Shown here: positions 26,265 through 35,614 of the stretch, piece by piece
Position numbering within the stretch: the stretch's first letter is position 1
How the letters are laid out: every line of letters starts with the position of its first letter
NCBI GenBank assembly: GCA_017513525.1
Contig: JAFXFC010000015.1
Span: forward strand, 62,001 to 126,000
Direction of reading: 5' to 3'
From: Clostridia bacterium
Lineage (GTDB): Bacteria > Bacillota > Clostridia > Oscillospirales > Acutalibacteraceae
DNA: 64,000 nt
The notes under the pieces: model-generated
What the model saw: only the letters and a program-made list of their open reading frames with translations
Database searches by the model: none
Told to the model about the DNA's origin: nothing
Made by a program: the position numbers and the translations under genes

Positions 26265-26627
26265 ATGAAATTATCCGATAGAGAATGGACAGTTTTAGAA
26301 GTACTTTGGGACACAAAAGGTGCAGAGCTTGGAGAAATCTCGGAAAAGCTCAAAAAAGAAACCGATTGGAGCAGAAACACCGTACATACTTATCTTACCC
26401 GCATGGAAATAAAAGGACTTGTTACAATAGATAAGAGTATCACTCCGCACATTTATAAAGCAGCTCTCAGCAAAAAGGTCTGTCAGACCAGCGAAAGAAA
26501 AAGCTTTCTGCACCGTGTTTACAGCGGCAGCACAAGTGATCTGATAGCCGCTTTCTTAAAAGAAGAAAAGATTTCATCTGAAGAAAGGGATAAGCTCAAA
26601 AAGCTTCTTGACGATATGGAGGTGTAA
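26265..26627 (+). CDS. BlaI/MecI/CopY-family repressor
   Basis: A 120-residue winged-helix protein with LSDREWTVLEVLW at the N terminus, the recognition helix WSRNTVHTYLTRMEIKGLV and a C-terminal dimerisation region (LIAAFLKEEKISSEERDKLKKLL). Family members bind TACA-N-TGTA palindromes as dimers and are cleaved when the partner sensor protease is active. ATG 26265 lies behind TAGGAGGG and directly after the second operator. It is three bases upstream of the M56 sensor gene. Confidence 0.93.
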   Translation: MKLSDREWTVLEVLWDTKGAELGEISEKLKKETDWSRNTVHTYLTRMEIKGLVTIDKSITPHIYKAALSKKVCQTSERKSFLHRVYSGSTSDLIAAFLKEEKISSEERDKLKKLLDDMEV

Positions 26628-26630
26628 AAT

Positions 26631-28526
26631 ATGCGTGATATATGGGAGGTTATTCTTCAGACTTTCACCGTTTCGACAGTTGCAATATATATACTTTTAA
26701 TAAAAAGAGTATTTCGCGATAAATTGCCTCCTCTGTGGCAGTTTTCAGTATGGTCTGTTCTTTTGTTTTCTCTCATTCTCCCCGCTTACGGCGGCGGCAT
26801 ACTTTCCTTTATAACGGAAACAATAAAAACATTATCAGCAGGTGAATATTCCATATCGGCACCTGTATGCTTTTTTCCGCTGATTTTCGACCTTTCACCG
26901 TTAAACTTTTTCGATATTCTGTTTTTGATTTATGTTTCAGGTGTGGCTGTGTTTTTGGCAAAATACATTTTTTCTTATATCCGCCTGCGCAATATAATAA
27001 AAAATTGCCCCGATTCTTCAGAAGAAAACAAAGCAATAATAGAAGAAGTCGCTTCGGAATATTCTCTTACAAAATGCCGTACCGTAACATTGAAGGGACT
27101 TTCTTCTCCCTTTGTATGCGGTATTATAAAACCTGTTATGGTATTGCCCCAAAATACCGTAGATAAAAAGATAATACTTCACGAGCTATTACATCTGAAA
27201 TACAAGGATATCATTTTCGGTGCAATAATATGTATCTTCAGGTGTATTCATTGGTTCAATCCTTTTCTTCAATATTGCTTTAACATAATAAACAATGACA
27301 TTGAAGTGCTTTGCGATTCAAGAGTAATTGAAAAATTGGACGGCGAGGAAAGACGGGAGTACGGTAACATTCTTCTTTCTATGGCTAATGAAAAATATGC
27401 CTCTTTTCCCGGAACCTCCTCAGCAGCAAACGGCGGTAAAAATATACGATCAAGAATTGAAGCACTTGTCAGGTTCAAAAATTATCCCGTGAGCAACGCC
27501 TTTATCTCAGTATGCATTACAATAATTCTGGGAGTATGTCTTTTAATCAGAGGAAATGCTTCTGATTTATCGCCTTATATCAAGGTACAGCATGCAGCCG
27601 ATACAGGCGTTGCTATGGCGGCTGCAAGAAGTAATTACTGCACAACTCCTGCAGGAGCATTGGACTCCTACGGCAAAGCCGTTACAGAATCCAACGGCAT
27701 ATACCGTGCGCTTTGCGCTCCGATAAAAGAGCATGAAGAGCTGTCAAGGGGTATAGAATCAGCCATGAGAGAAAAAGGCAGACCCTTATGGGACGCAGGA
27801 CTTGAGGGAAATGCTGCAAACGGCGGAATCTTCTATATATATAACCTTCTTGAAAATGCTGACGGGTCATATAATGCTGATATAATCATTGAAATGCATT
27901 ATCATGCCCCCGATGAGGCTAATAACAAAAAGTTAGCTGTTCAGAAGCTTCATATTTTCAAAGAAGATATGCGCTGGGTAGTAGTGCCCATTTCAGATTT
28001 CAGTTATACTGTCACTTACAAAATGTTAGGTGTGTGGGGATGTGAAGACCTACCGGGGATAGTATATAAAGCTCAAACAGACGACTTTACGGTTGAATAT
28101 AATTATCAGATATGCTCTCAATTCAGCCAATCGGCGCAAGGAACTCGGCTTCCTCTCACATCTTCAGATTTTGAAACAGCATATATTTCCAATCATTCAA
28201 GAGTAATTTATAAAGGAAGCGAAGAAAACAAAAAGAATATTACAAAGCTGGGACTTTCAACAGCCGTTCACAAAAAAGACAGTGAAATGCCGGAGTTTAG
28301 CAGTACTTTACACGGCACATTTTCTTCAACAAGTAATCAGGGTACATCCGTTTCGTCATCGGCTCTGTCTGAAAATTGGGAAAACACAGTCTCCTTTGCC
28401 GGCGGCGGACATACAACAGATCCTAAAAAGGTTCAGAAAAAATTACCCGAATGCATTGCCGCAGGACTTTATGTTAACGGAGAGCTTACAGATGAACTGA
28501 TTCTTACAAGGGAGGGAGCACAATGA
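26631..28526 (+). CDS. BlaR1-type M56 membrane metallopeptidase with an unrecognised sensor domain
   Basis: A 631-residue protein with several N-terminal membrane helices, a zinc protease motif HELLH (184-188) with Glu225 in NDIEVLCD as third ligand, and another helix at about 287-306. Residues from about 310 to 631 should be extracellular. This part does not resemble the penicillin-binding sensor of BlaR1: no clear S-x-x-K active-site block was found. It should sense an unknown signal, cleave the adjacent repressor and derepress the operon. It overlaps the next gene by four bases (ATGA). Confidence 0.85.
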   Translation: MRDIWEVILQTFTVSTVAIYILLIKRVFRDKLPPLWQFSVWSVLLFSLILPAYGGGILSFITETIKTLSAGEYSISAPVCFFPLIFDLSPLNFFDILFLIYVSGVAVFLAKYIFSYIRLRNIIKNCPDSSEENKAIIEEVASEYSLTKCRTVTLKGLSSPFVCGIIKPVMVLPQNTVDKKIILHELLHLKYKDIIFGAIICIFRCIHWFNPFLQYCFNIINNDIEVLCDSRVIEKLDGEERREYGNILLSMANEKYASFPGTSSAANGGKNIRSRIEALVRFKNYPVSNAFISVCITIILGVCLLIRGNASDLSPYIKVQHAADTGVAMAAARSNYCTTPAGALDSYGKAVTESNGIYRALCAPIKEHEELSRGIESAMREKGRPLWDAGLEGNAANGGIFYIYNLLENADGSYNADIIIEMHYHAPDEANNKKLAVQKLHIFKEDMRWVVVPISDFSYTVTYKMLGVWGCEDLPGIVYKAQTDDFTVEYNYQICSQFSQSAQGTRLPLTSSDFETAYISNHSRVIYKGSEENKKNITKLGLSTAVHKKDSEMPEFSSTLHGTFSSTSNQGTSVSSSALSENWENTVSFAGGGHTTDPKKVQKKLPECIAAGLYVNGELTDELILTREGAQ

Positions 28527-29119
28527 CCGAAAACCAAAAGCTTTATTCAGCCATAACAAAGATTGCATGGGGATATATATTTATACTTGTGCATATAAAA
28601 ATAAATACAATGGACCTGTTGCCGTCCTTCGTGGGTTATGGCATGATTCTTTACAGCCTTACGCTATTAAAGGATAACTGCAAAACAATAATGCTGCTTC
28701 GTCCGCTTGCCGTAGTTTTAATTATATGGACGGCTCTTTCATGGGTACAGGAAACCATTGGTGCGCAGTTGATTCCTTTTATAAATTACATCAGCTTTAT
28801 AATAGAAATAATCGAGCTGTATTTTAATTTCCAGCTTCTTACCGATCTCAGCCTTTTAGCTTTACAGCATCAAAAAGAAGAGAACATTGCAAAGAAGCTT
28901 ATAACAAGAAGAAATATTTACACTGTGTGTACCACATTTTTATTCATTTTAAGTTTCGTAATGCAAAAGTTTTTCCCTACGGGAGCGGATATCGTGGCAA
29001 CAATATTCTTTGCAACGGGAATAATAACGCTGATAATAATGTTTATGATAGTGTCTGCACTGTTCGGACTTCGAGATCTTTTTAAGGAAGACCCGCCATC
29101 CCCTGAAATTACCGCATAA
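28523..29119 (+). CDS. Hypothetical six-helix membrane protein
   Basis: A 198-residue hydrophobic protein with about six predicted membrane helices and a charged C-terminal tail. No family was recognised. It begins inside the M56 sensor stop codon (ATGA) behind GGGAGG, so it is translationally coupled to the sensor and belongs to the same repressor-controlled operon. It may be the output or a partner of the sensor system; no catalytic residues are evident. Confidence 0.75.
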   Translation: MTENQKLYSAITKIAWGYIFILVHIKINTMDLLPSFVGYGMILYSLTLLKDNCKTIMLLRPLAVVLIIWTALSWVQETIGAQLIPFINYISFIIEIIELYFNFQLLTDLSLLALQHQKEENIAKKLITRRNIYTVCTTFLFILSFVMQKFFPTGADIVATIFFATGIITLIIMFMIVSALFGLRDLFKEDPPSPEITA

Positions 29120-29156
29120 CTAAAGCCGAAACGGCTTTCCGTTTCGGCTTTAGTTT
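29120..29156. terminator. Bidirectional terminator
   Basis: CTAAAGCCGAAACGG and CCGTTTCGGCTTTAG form a perfect 15-base-pair stem with a CTTT loop between two converging genes. Confidence 0.85.
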
Positions 29157-29403
29157 ATATTATTATAATTATTCCGATAATAAAAATTACTGCAATAATA
29201 AGTTTCAGTAACGGTTTTTTTGAGATAAAGGGCAATTTTTCAAGAACGAAAAATAAAAAGAAAAACATAAAAAACAGCATAAACGGCATCAATATCTGCA
29301 AGCCTTTTCCGAACAAAAGAAAAAACACAATAAAAGAAATGAACAGTCCGAAGGCTATAAATAAGGCGGCTGTTTTCATTGACTTTAATAATTCTTTTTT
29401 CAA
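29155..29403 (-). CDS. Small hydrophobic membrane protein
   Basis: An 82-residue protein with about three closely spaced membrane helices and almost no soluble part (MLFFMFFFLFFVLEKL and LLKLIIAVIFIIGIIIII). No family was recognised. Its start overlaps the stop of the alpha/beta hydrolase gene by four bases, so it is probably translated with it. Confidence 0.6.
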   Translation of the reverse strand: MKKELLKSMKTAALFIAFGLFISFIVFFLLFGKGLQILMPFMLFFMFFFLFFVLEKLPFISKKPLLKLIIAVIFIIGIIIII

Positions 29404-30413
29404 TTTACCGCCTCCTTAAGATAATTCTTTGTTTCCTCCATAACTTTACTGCTGAGCCAGAAATCATTGTGTCCTATTCCCTCAACCGTTCCAAATTCAG
29501 ACTCAGAAAAAGCTTCTGAAAATCTTTTTGACGAGTTAAACGGTATCAGTTCATCAGAGGGAGATGCGATAATCAACGGCTTGATGCTTATATTTTGGGC
29601 ATATTTTTCGTTTTCAATATTGAATGACACAAGGCTTTCAAGCGGACCGTGGAAAATATCTATAACATTATTATAAAGGTCCGCCCCGTCAGCATACGGA
29701 GCATATAAAATAAGACCTTTTACATCTCTTTGAGATGCAAGATATGTAGCAGGTCCCGTGCCTACGGAATAACCGAGAACTATTATATCATCTGTTCTTT
29801 TTGAAAGCTCATCATACACATCGAGTGAAAACGCAAGAAGCGTTTTATCTGTGCATTTACCCTCACTTTTTCCGTATGCGGGATAATCAAATACTGCAAA
29901 ATTAAAACCATCAAAAGCACTGACTTTTGAGGACTTTATCATCCGTAAAAGCCTTGTTGCGGCATTTTCATAATTTCCGTAAAAATATAAAACCGTGGGG
30001 GCAGACTCACCTGCATTATTATAAAACCAACCGTTTATATTTCCGTTTTTACCCTTAAAAGTAATTTCTTCAACATTTTCTTCCCCTTGAAGCTCAATAT
30101 ATGAAGCTTCATCAAAATGAGGCTGAAGAATAACGGCGGGGGCGAAGCTATATATTACTGCCGATGTAAAAACAGAAATATTTATTATAAATAAAATTAA
30201 AATCTTAATTGTTCTCACTACCGCTTTTTTGCTTTTCATCACAAGAAGCACAATGACTTCTGAGATAAAAGCAATAATTGCAGCTGTTATTAAAACGGGC
30301 GGAATATTCTGAAATCTGCTATTCTTCAATAGCCACCCCAGAAGCACAGATGCTGCCGCAAGGGCAGCACCTATAACTATTTTCAGAATATCCGTTTTCT
30401 TTTTTTCTGACAC
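29400..30413 (-). CDS. Membrane-anchored alpha/beta hydrolase
   Basis: A 337-residue protein with three N-terminal membrane helices (about 11-28, 38-58, 68-92) and a C-terminal alpha/beta hydrolase fold. It has the oxyanion region YFYGNYENA, nucleophile Ser216 in GYSVGTG, an Asp in SPSDELIP and a His in GIGHNDF. It resembles BEM46/ABHD13-type hydrolases. The start is GTG behind AAGGTGA, overlapping the end of the large four-domain gene, so it is likely co-transcribed with it. Substrate is unknown; an acyl ester or thioester connected to the large enzyme is an inference. Confidence 0.8.
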   Translation of the reverse strand: MSEKKKTDILKIVIGAALAAASVLLGWLLKNSRFQNIPPVLITAAIIAFISEVIVLLVMKSKKAVVRTIKILILFIINISVFTSAVIYSFAPAVILQPHFDEASYIELQGEENVEEITFKGKNGNINGWFYNNAGESAPTVLYFYGNYENAATRLLRMIKSSKVSAFDGFNFAVFDYPAYGKSEGKCTDKTLLAFSLDVYDELSKRTDDIIVLGYSVGTGPATYLASQRDVKGLILYAPYADGADLYNNVIDIFHGPLESLVSFNIENEKYAQNISIKPLIIASPSDELIPFNSSKRFSEAFSESEFGTVEGIGHNDFWLSSKVMEETKNYLKEAVN

Positions 30414-30422
30414 AAAATCACC

Positions 30423-33400
30423 TTATTCAAAAATTGAGAGTATGATTTCTTTAAGTTCTTTGTCACTGAAGGGTCTCGGATAACCGACTATTTTTGCTTC
30501 TTCCTGAGCTCTTCTTATGATTTCGGGAATATCTTCTTCATTTAAGCTTATATTTTCTGCGGAAATAGTAAGATTCTTTATAAGCTTTTCAATGGCTTCT
30601 ATAAACGCTACCGCATTTTCTTCATCAGAAGCATCTATTTCACCGAAACCGCAATAAACGGCAAGTTCTGAAAGCTTATCTGACGAAAAAGGAAGATATG
30701 CACGAAGCACGGGAGTGAATGAAACAGCTATAGAGAGTCCGTGAGGAATATGGCAGAATTCTCCGAGTCTGTGAGCTATCGCGTGAATATAACCTGTTCC
30801 TATTCTTCTGAAAGAGAGTCCCGCATTAAATGCCGCATTCTGAAGCACTTCACGCGCTTTTATATCAGAAGGATTTTTATAGGCTCTTTCGAGTGTAGTG
30901 AATATATCCTTACAAACATCGAAAGCGAGTTTTGCATCTTCTTCAAAAGAAGGAGCAAAAAGGCTTATATAGCTTTCGACTGCATGAGATAAAGCATCAA
31001 TTCCCGTAAATGCAGTGCTCATAGGAGGCACACTGAGAGTAAGCTCAGGATCAAGCACTATCACATCGGGCAAATATTTATCACTGACAAAGGGACGCTT
31101 CTTGTTTTCTTCCTCTTCTGTTGCAACTGCAAAAAATGTAACCTCAGAACCCGTTCCTGCCGTGGTGGGAGCCAAGAACAGCGGAACACTCATATTTGCA
31201 TTGCATTCAAGCTTACATATATCGTCAATAACACTGTCTTTATTTGCGGCACGAAGGGCCACTATTTTTGCAGTATCAAGCACGGAGCCGCCGCCGATAC
31301 CTACAACACAGTCACAGCCGTTCTGTAAATAAAGCTTTAATGCATCATCAGTATTCTTAACAGTAGGCTCACCGAATATCGAATCAAATATCGGAGGCTC
31401 TTTTTCAAAGGAATTAAGAAAAGCATCTATTCCCTTGAAATTATGAGCATTGGGAAGAGTTATAACAAGAGGATTCTTAACACCGAAAGCAGTAAGCTCA
31501 TCTTTAAGAACGGCAATTTTTCCTGAACCATTTATTACCTTGCTTTCGGTGGGCTTTGCATTTTTAAGAACACCTAAGGTGAGCTTCTGAATGGGATTTA
31601 ATATACCCCCCGTTTTTCTCATAGGCTTAATTTCTGTTCTGTCAAAATCAAGACAAGAGGTCACAGTGAGATACTTTTCATCGGGCAGAGACCACTGAAA
31701 GCCTGTTTTTTCAAGAAGAGAGAGTGTGAATTTATTATACATAGGCACATTCTGTGAACGGCCCGAAATTATCATATAGAAAAGATATACATGAATATCC
31801 CGATCATCAGTATTGGCAAATGCAGTTTCTATCATTTCGGTAGTTGAAACATGACGGTAAGGGATATTAAGACGCTCGAACATATCTATCGAATCAAGAT
31901 ATTTATGGTTAAATAAATGATAAATCTCATTTGTCCTGTTAAGCAATGAAAGCTTTACAAAAGCATCGGCACATTCGTCAACCGCAGTAAGATCCATGGG
32001 ATATTTATCCATATTTTCATGATAAAGTCCGAGTTTTAACATTGCATGAAGACGGTGCAAAAATCCGTTATCAGAGGAATTTTTCTGGAAATTGCCGTCA
32101 GAGGCTCTCCATGTGAGATTACCGATACGGTATATATTTGCTTTAAGTCCCTTTACTCTCGCTTCAATTACTGCTTCTTCTGCTCTGTATTTACTGTGAA
32201 TGTAAACATTATCGCAGTAGTGCTGACCGATATTAAGTATATGCTCATCAAATTCGGCATTTTTATAGGTTTGTCTTACAGTTGCGGCACCGTGAACACT
32301 GACGGTAGAGGTATGCTGTAATACAGCATCTGCATTAAAGCAAAATTCAATAACATTTTTTGTACCTTTTACATTTGTGCGTTCAAGGTCACTGTAATCT
32401 CCAGCATGATGAACATTTGCGGCAACATGATATACGACATCAACTTCATTTGCCAATGCCTCATAGGCTTCTTTTCCGAGTCCAAGATGTTCTGCTTCAA
32501 TATTGCCCTTAATTATCTTAACATTTGTCATGTCAAGTGAATTGAAATAATATTCTGCCTGAGATATAAGCTTTTTCTCATTTCTTACAAGACAATATAC
32601 CTTAAGTCCTGCAGAAATAAGCTCTTTTAAGATATGAATACCTAAATACCCTGTAGCACCCGTAAGCAATGCACAGGTATATTTTTTATCGAGCACTTCC
32701 CCACTCTCGGTTTTCAGAATAAGCTCATTGATATTTTCAATTCCGTCTTCTTCTGTTTCATTGTTTTGTGAAAGCTTCTGACTTAGTGCCCAAAGGAAAG
32801 GATTATCATAGACCGTCTGAGGCTTTATATTAAGAGAAACCGCAAGTTCAACTGCATTAAGAGAGTCTCCGCCGATAGCAAAGAAATTATCGGTCATACT
32901 AATTCCGGAAAGTCCCAAAAGCTCTTTTACGGCATCTGAAACTTTAATTTCTTCGACTGTTTCGGGAAGTACGGGATCGGGCTTTTTAACTGCACCGTGA
33001 GTGCCTCTTTTAATCTTTGAAGAAGCTGTTCTTTCAAAGGGAGTATCTCTTAAAATATATGCTGATACTCGCTGAAAGCCTGCAAGGGTAGAATTTACTC
33101 TTATGAGCACTTCCACCATTGCTTTATCAATATCAGTTATATTGTTTTCGGCAATGTATGTTTTATTCGGATATATTTCGGCATAAATAGCGCCGTTTTC
33201 ACCAAAGCATACAACTTCCTGAACAATTGGCTCAAATGAAAACTTATCTTCAAGCATTTCAGCAGAAACATTCTCACCGTTATCAAGAAGTATAAGATTT
33301 TTGCATCTGCCTGTGATATAAAGATAGCCGTCATCATCAAAGTGACCGAGATCTCCCGTATGAAGAAAGCCGTCTTCAGTAAAGGCTTCCTTTGTAGCTT

Positions 33401-34535
33401 CGGGATTTTTATAATAGCCCTGCATAACACTGGGGCCTCTCACAAGGATTTCACCGTCAATTATTTTTACTTCCATACAAGGAATAGGCATACCGACTGA
33501 GCCGTGACGGAAATTACCGATAGCATTGTTTGAAATAATGGGTGAACACTCAGTCATTCCGTAACCGTTAAGAACAAGAATACCAGTGGCATTAAATCTT
33601 TCATTAAGAGCGGCATCAAGAGGCGCACCACCTGAAATAATATCCATGATATTACCGCCTAAAAACTCCTGAACAGCATCACTTTCTTTCATGTCGGGCT
33701 TTGATGCGGCATATTTGAGTGCTCCGCCCATAAGATTTTTTACAATCTGCGGAACAGCAACGATACTGTCAGGCTTATATAAACGAAGATCAGCTACAAG
33801 ATTACTCAGATTATCATTTACACAAACAGTTTTGCCCTTGCAAATACTTTTTGTAATATTTGCAGTAAAACAAAATCCGTGATATATAGGAAGACAACAG
33901 AACATTTTTGTTGTAGGACACGCAACATGAACACTTGTTGCTGAATAAACAAGATTCTTGTGTGAGAGCATAACGCCCTTGGGAAAGCCTGTTGTGCCTG
34001 AAGTAAACATAATAGCACAGGTCTTTTCCGCTTCGGGTTCTTTATCATAAGAGCCCGCATATTCATTCAATATATCGGAAAAATTGAGAACATCATCAGA
34101 ATCTGAAGCATCATCAACGGAAATAAAAAGCTTTATTCTGCTGAGCTTCTCCTTTGCAGCCTTATATAAGGGTTTGCTTTTTTCATCGAAAACAAGAACA
34201 TCAATATCAGCAAAATCCATTAAACGGCAGTTCATATCAACAGTTTCTGCAGTTGCCAGAGGCACAATAATACTTTCTGTTGCAGCAGTACCGAAATATG
34301 TAACTATCCAGTTATAGCTCGTAGGCCCGATAACGGCAACATGAGCCCCCGGAAGGCCGCGGTCTTCGAGCATTAAACTGAAAGCATCACAGTCTTTTTT
34401 CAATTGAGAATATGTTTTAGCTTCGATACCTCCCGAAATTTTCTGCTGAATAAAATCCCGTTCAGAAAAATTCTCGGCGGCATAATCTACCATATGTTTA
34501 AGATTGCGAAGTCTTGTAAGATCTTGAAAAATCAT
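30423..34535 (-). CDS. Adenylation-carrier-thioester reductase-alcohol dehydrogenase fusion
   Basis: A 1370-residue single polypeptide with four domains. Residues 1-510 form an acyl-adenylating (AMP-binding) domain with the loop TSGTTGFPKG (178-187), GYGMTEC (324-330) and HTGDLG (392-397). Residues about 525-590 form a carrier domain with the phosphopantetheine site Ser558 in GGDSL. Residues about 620-960 form a thioester reductase of the Lys2/CAR type with GATGYLG (626-632) and Tyr778/Lys782. Residues about 1000-1370 form an iron alcohol dehydrogenase with GGGSVLDTAK (1081-1090) and probable metal ligands Asp1180, His1184, His1251 and His1265. The order predicts activation of a carboxylic acid, reductive release as an aldehyde, and reduction to an alcohol. 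Confidence 0.92.
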   Translation of the reverse strand: MIFQDLTRLRNLKHMVDYAAENFSERDFIQQKISGGIEAKTYSQLKKDCDAFSLMLEDRGLPGAHVAVIGPTSYNWIVTYFGTAATESIIVPLATAETVDMNCRLMDFADIDVLVFDEKSKPLYKAAKEKLSRIKLFISVDDASDSDDVLNFSDILNEYAGSYDKEPEAEKTCAIMFTSGTTGFPKGVMLSHKNLVYSATSVHVACPTTKMFCCLPIYHGFCFTANITKSICKGKTVCVNDNLSNLVADLRLYKPDSIVAVPQIVKNLMGGALKYAASKPDMKESDAVQEFLGGNIMDIISGGAPLDAALNERFNATGILVLNGYGMTECSPIISNNAIGNFRHGSVGMPIPCMEVKIIDGEILVRGPSVMQGYYKNPEATKEAFTEDGFLHTGDLGHFDDDGYLYITGRCKNLILLDNGENVSAEMLEDKFSFEPIVQEVVCFGENGAIYAEIYPNKTYIAENNITDIDKAMVEVLIRVNSTLAGFQRVSAYILRDTPFERTASSKIKRGTHGAVKKPDPVLPETVEEIKVSDAVKELLGLSGISMTDNFFAIGGDSLNAVELAVSLNIKPQTVYDNPFLWALSQKLSQNNETEEDGIENINELILKTESGEVLDKKYTCALLTGATGYLGIHILKELISAGLKVYCLVRNEKKLISQAEYYFNSLDMTNVKIIKGNIEAEHLGLGKEAYEALANEVDVVYHVAANVHHAGDYSDLERTNVKGTKNVIEFCFNADAVLQHTSTVSVHGAATVRQTYKNAEFDEHILNIGQHYCDNVYIHSKYRAEEAVIEARVKGLKANIYRIGNLTWRASDGNFQKNSSDNGFLHRLHAMLKLGLYHENMDKYPMDLTAVDECADAFVKLSLLNRTNEIYHLFNHKYLDSIDMFERLNIPYRHVSTTEMIETAFANTDDRDIHVYLFYMIISGRSQNVPMYNKFTLSLLEKTGFQWSLPDEKYLTVTSCLDFDRTEIKPMRKTGGILNPIQKLTLGVLKNAKPTESKVINGSGKIAVLKDELTAFGVKNPLVITLPNAHNFKGIDAFLNSFEKEPPIFDSIFGEPTVKNTDDALKLYLQNGCDCVVGIGGGSVLDTAKIVALRAANKDSVIDDICKLECNANMSVPLFLAPTTAGTGSEVTFFAVATEEEENKKRPFVSDKYLPDVIVLDPELTLSVPPMSTAFTGIDALSHAVESYISLFAPSFEEDAKLAFDVCKDIFTTLERAYKNPSDIKAREVLQNAAFNAGLSFRRIGTGYIHAIAHRLGEFCHIPHGLSIAVSFTPVLRAYLPFSSDKLSELAVYCGFGEIDASDEENAVAFIEAIEKLIKNLTISAENISLNEEDIPEIIRRAQEEAKIVGYPRPFSDKELKEIILSIFE

Positions 34536-34570
34536 TTCATTTACTTCTTTCGGATAAAAATATTAATAAT

Positions 34571-34599
34571 ATTTTAACATAATGTTCATTATTTGACAA
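34571..34599 (-). promoter_or_regulatory. Promoter of the four-domain gene with internal palindrome
   Basis: On the minus strand TTGTCA (34594-34599) and TAAAAT (34571-34576) are 17 bases apart. The spacer contains the inverted repeat ATAATG-TT-CATTAT (34579-34592), positioned for a repressor or activator. Confidence 0.7.
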
Positions 34600-34628
34600 G
34601 CATCAAAATTTTCTGAACTGTATAAAAA

Positions 34629-35465
34629 CTACAGTTTAGAAGCAAATCGGCAGGCTCTGATATAACACTCGGTAAAGTAGTCCAACAGAGGCATTCTCTC
34701 GTATTTATCATTTTCGTGACGCTCAGGCTTTGAATGCTTATTCAGTTCAAATGTCAGAATTCCCTTATATCCGCAACGCTTAAAACGGGTTGCGAGTTCA
34801 TCCCAATCTCTTATACCGTCAAAAGGCAACAAATGAAGATCATCATGCCAGGTTATTTGTCCGTTATAATCCTTGATACCGAGATTATCGTTTATATGAG
34901 TGGCAATCAGCTTATCGCCCCATTTTCCGAGAAGATCTTTTCCGAAATTGTAGCACATCTCGTGTCCTGTATCGAGACAAAAGCCGACATTTTTTCTGTC
35001 TCCGAAAACATCTAAAAGCTTTTCGAGATATTCCTCTCCCTCGGTGTTTTCAAAAGCAATATTGACTCCGCATTTTTCAGCCTCATCAATTATCCTGCCG
35101 TAACGGATGAGTCCTTGTTCGGTTATATCAACTATCCCGTCAAAGCCTATATAGCAATGTGATATCATAAGTCCGATTTCGTTTTCACTGCAGGAATGTA
35201 TACAGTCAATAAGCTCTTTTTCAGCAGCTGCGGCCTTTTCACCGTCATTTTTCCATAAATCTGCAACTCCACCGAACGGAGCGTGTACAGACTGATATAT
35301 CATACGAAGATCTTTTGCAAGACGAGCCCATTTTTCAATCGGATAATCATTTCTCCAAGGTGTAAAAAACGCTTCAAAGCCTGTTTTATGAAGCATTGCT
35401 ATCTGTTCTTCAAAAGAAGCACCGAAGGCTTCGGATGTATTCATACACAAAAGATGTTTATACAT
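34629..35465 (-). CDS. Sugar phosphate isomerase/epimerase-like TIM-barrel protein
   Basis: A 278-residue xylose-isomerase-like TIM-barrel protein. Metal-site motifs are HAPFGG, IAFENTEGEE, LDTGHEMC and THINDN, then LTFELN near the C terminus. It is clearly related to the 15593-16384 gene product (shared DVGH/DTGH, HI-DN and LPFDGI motifs). The ATG follows AGAGGCG. It stands alone beside tRNA-Pro, with no sugar pathway neighbours, so its substrate is unknown. Confidence 0.82.
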   Translation of the reverse strand: MYKHLLCMNTSEAFGASFEEQIAMLHKTGFEAFFTPWRNDYPIEKWARLAKDLRMIYQSVHAPFGGVADLWKNDGEKAAAAEKELIDCIHSCSENEIGLMISHCYIGFDGIVDITEQGLIRYGRIIDEAEKCGVNIAFENTEGEEYLEKLLDVFGDRKNVGFCLDTGHEMCYNFGKDLLGKWGDKLIATHINDNLGIKDYNGQITWHDDLHLLPFDGIRDWDELATRFKRCGYKGILTFELNKHSKPERHENDKYERMPLLDYFTECYIRACRFASKL

Positions 35466-35564
35466 AAAAATCGCCTCTAAAAAACTTATATTGATATAAT
35501 TATATCACACAACACATACTGCCGCAACAATAAAGCGATTTATTAGTATTCATATTAAAAATTA

Positions 35565-35593
35565 TTGACATAAGAAAAAAGATTTGTTATAAT
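35565..35593 (+). promoter_or_regulatory. Promoter of tRNA-Pro
   Basis: TTGACA (35565-35570), 17 bases and TATAAT (35588-35593), 21 bases before the tRNA. Confidence 0.85.
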
Positions 35594-35614
35594 TATCAAA
35601 CAAAAAATAATTAC

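Noticed and set aside
30423..34535. Full NRPS module
   Set aside because: There is no condensation or thioesterase domain and no PPTase nearby; the layout is closer to carboxylic acid reductase plus ADH.
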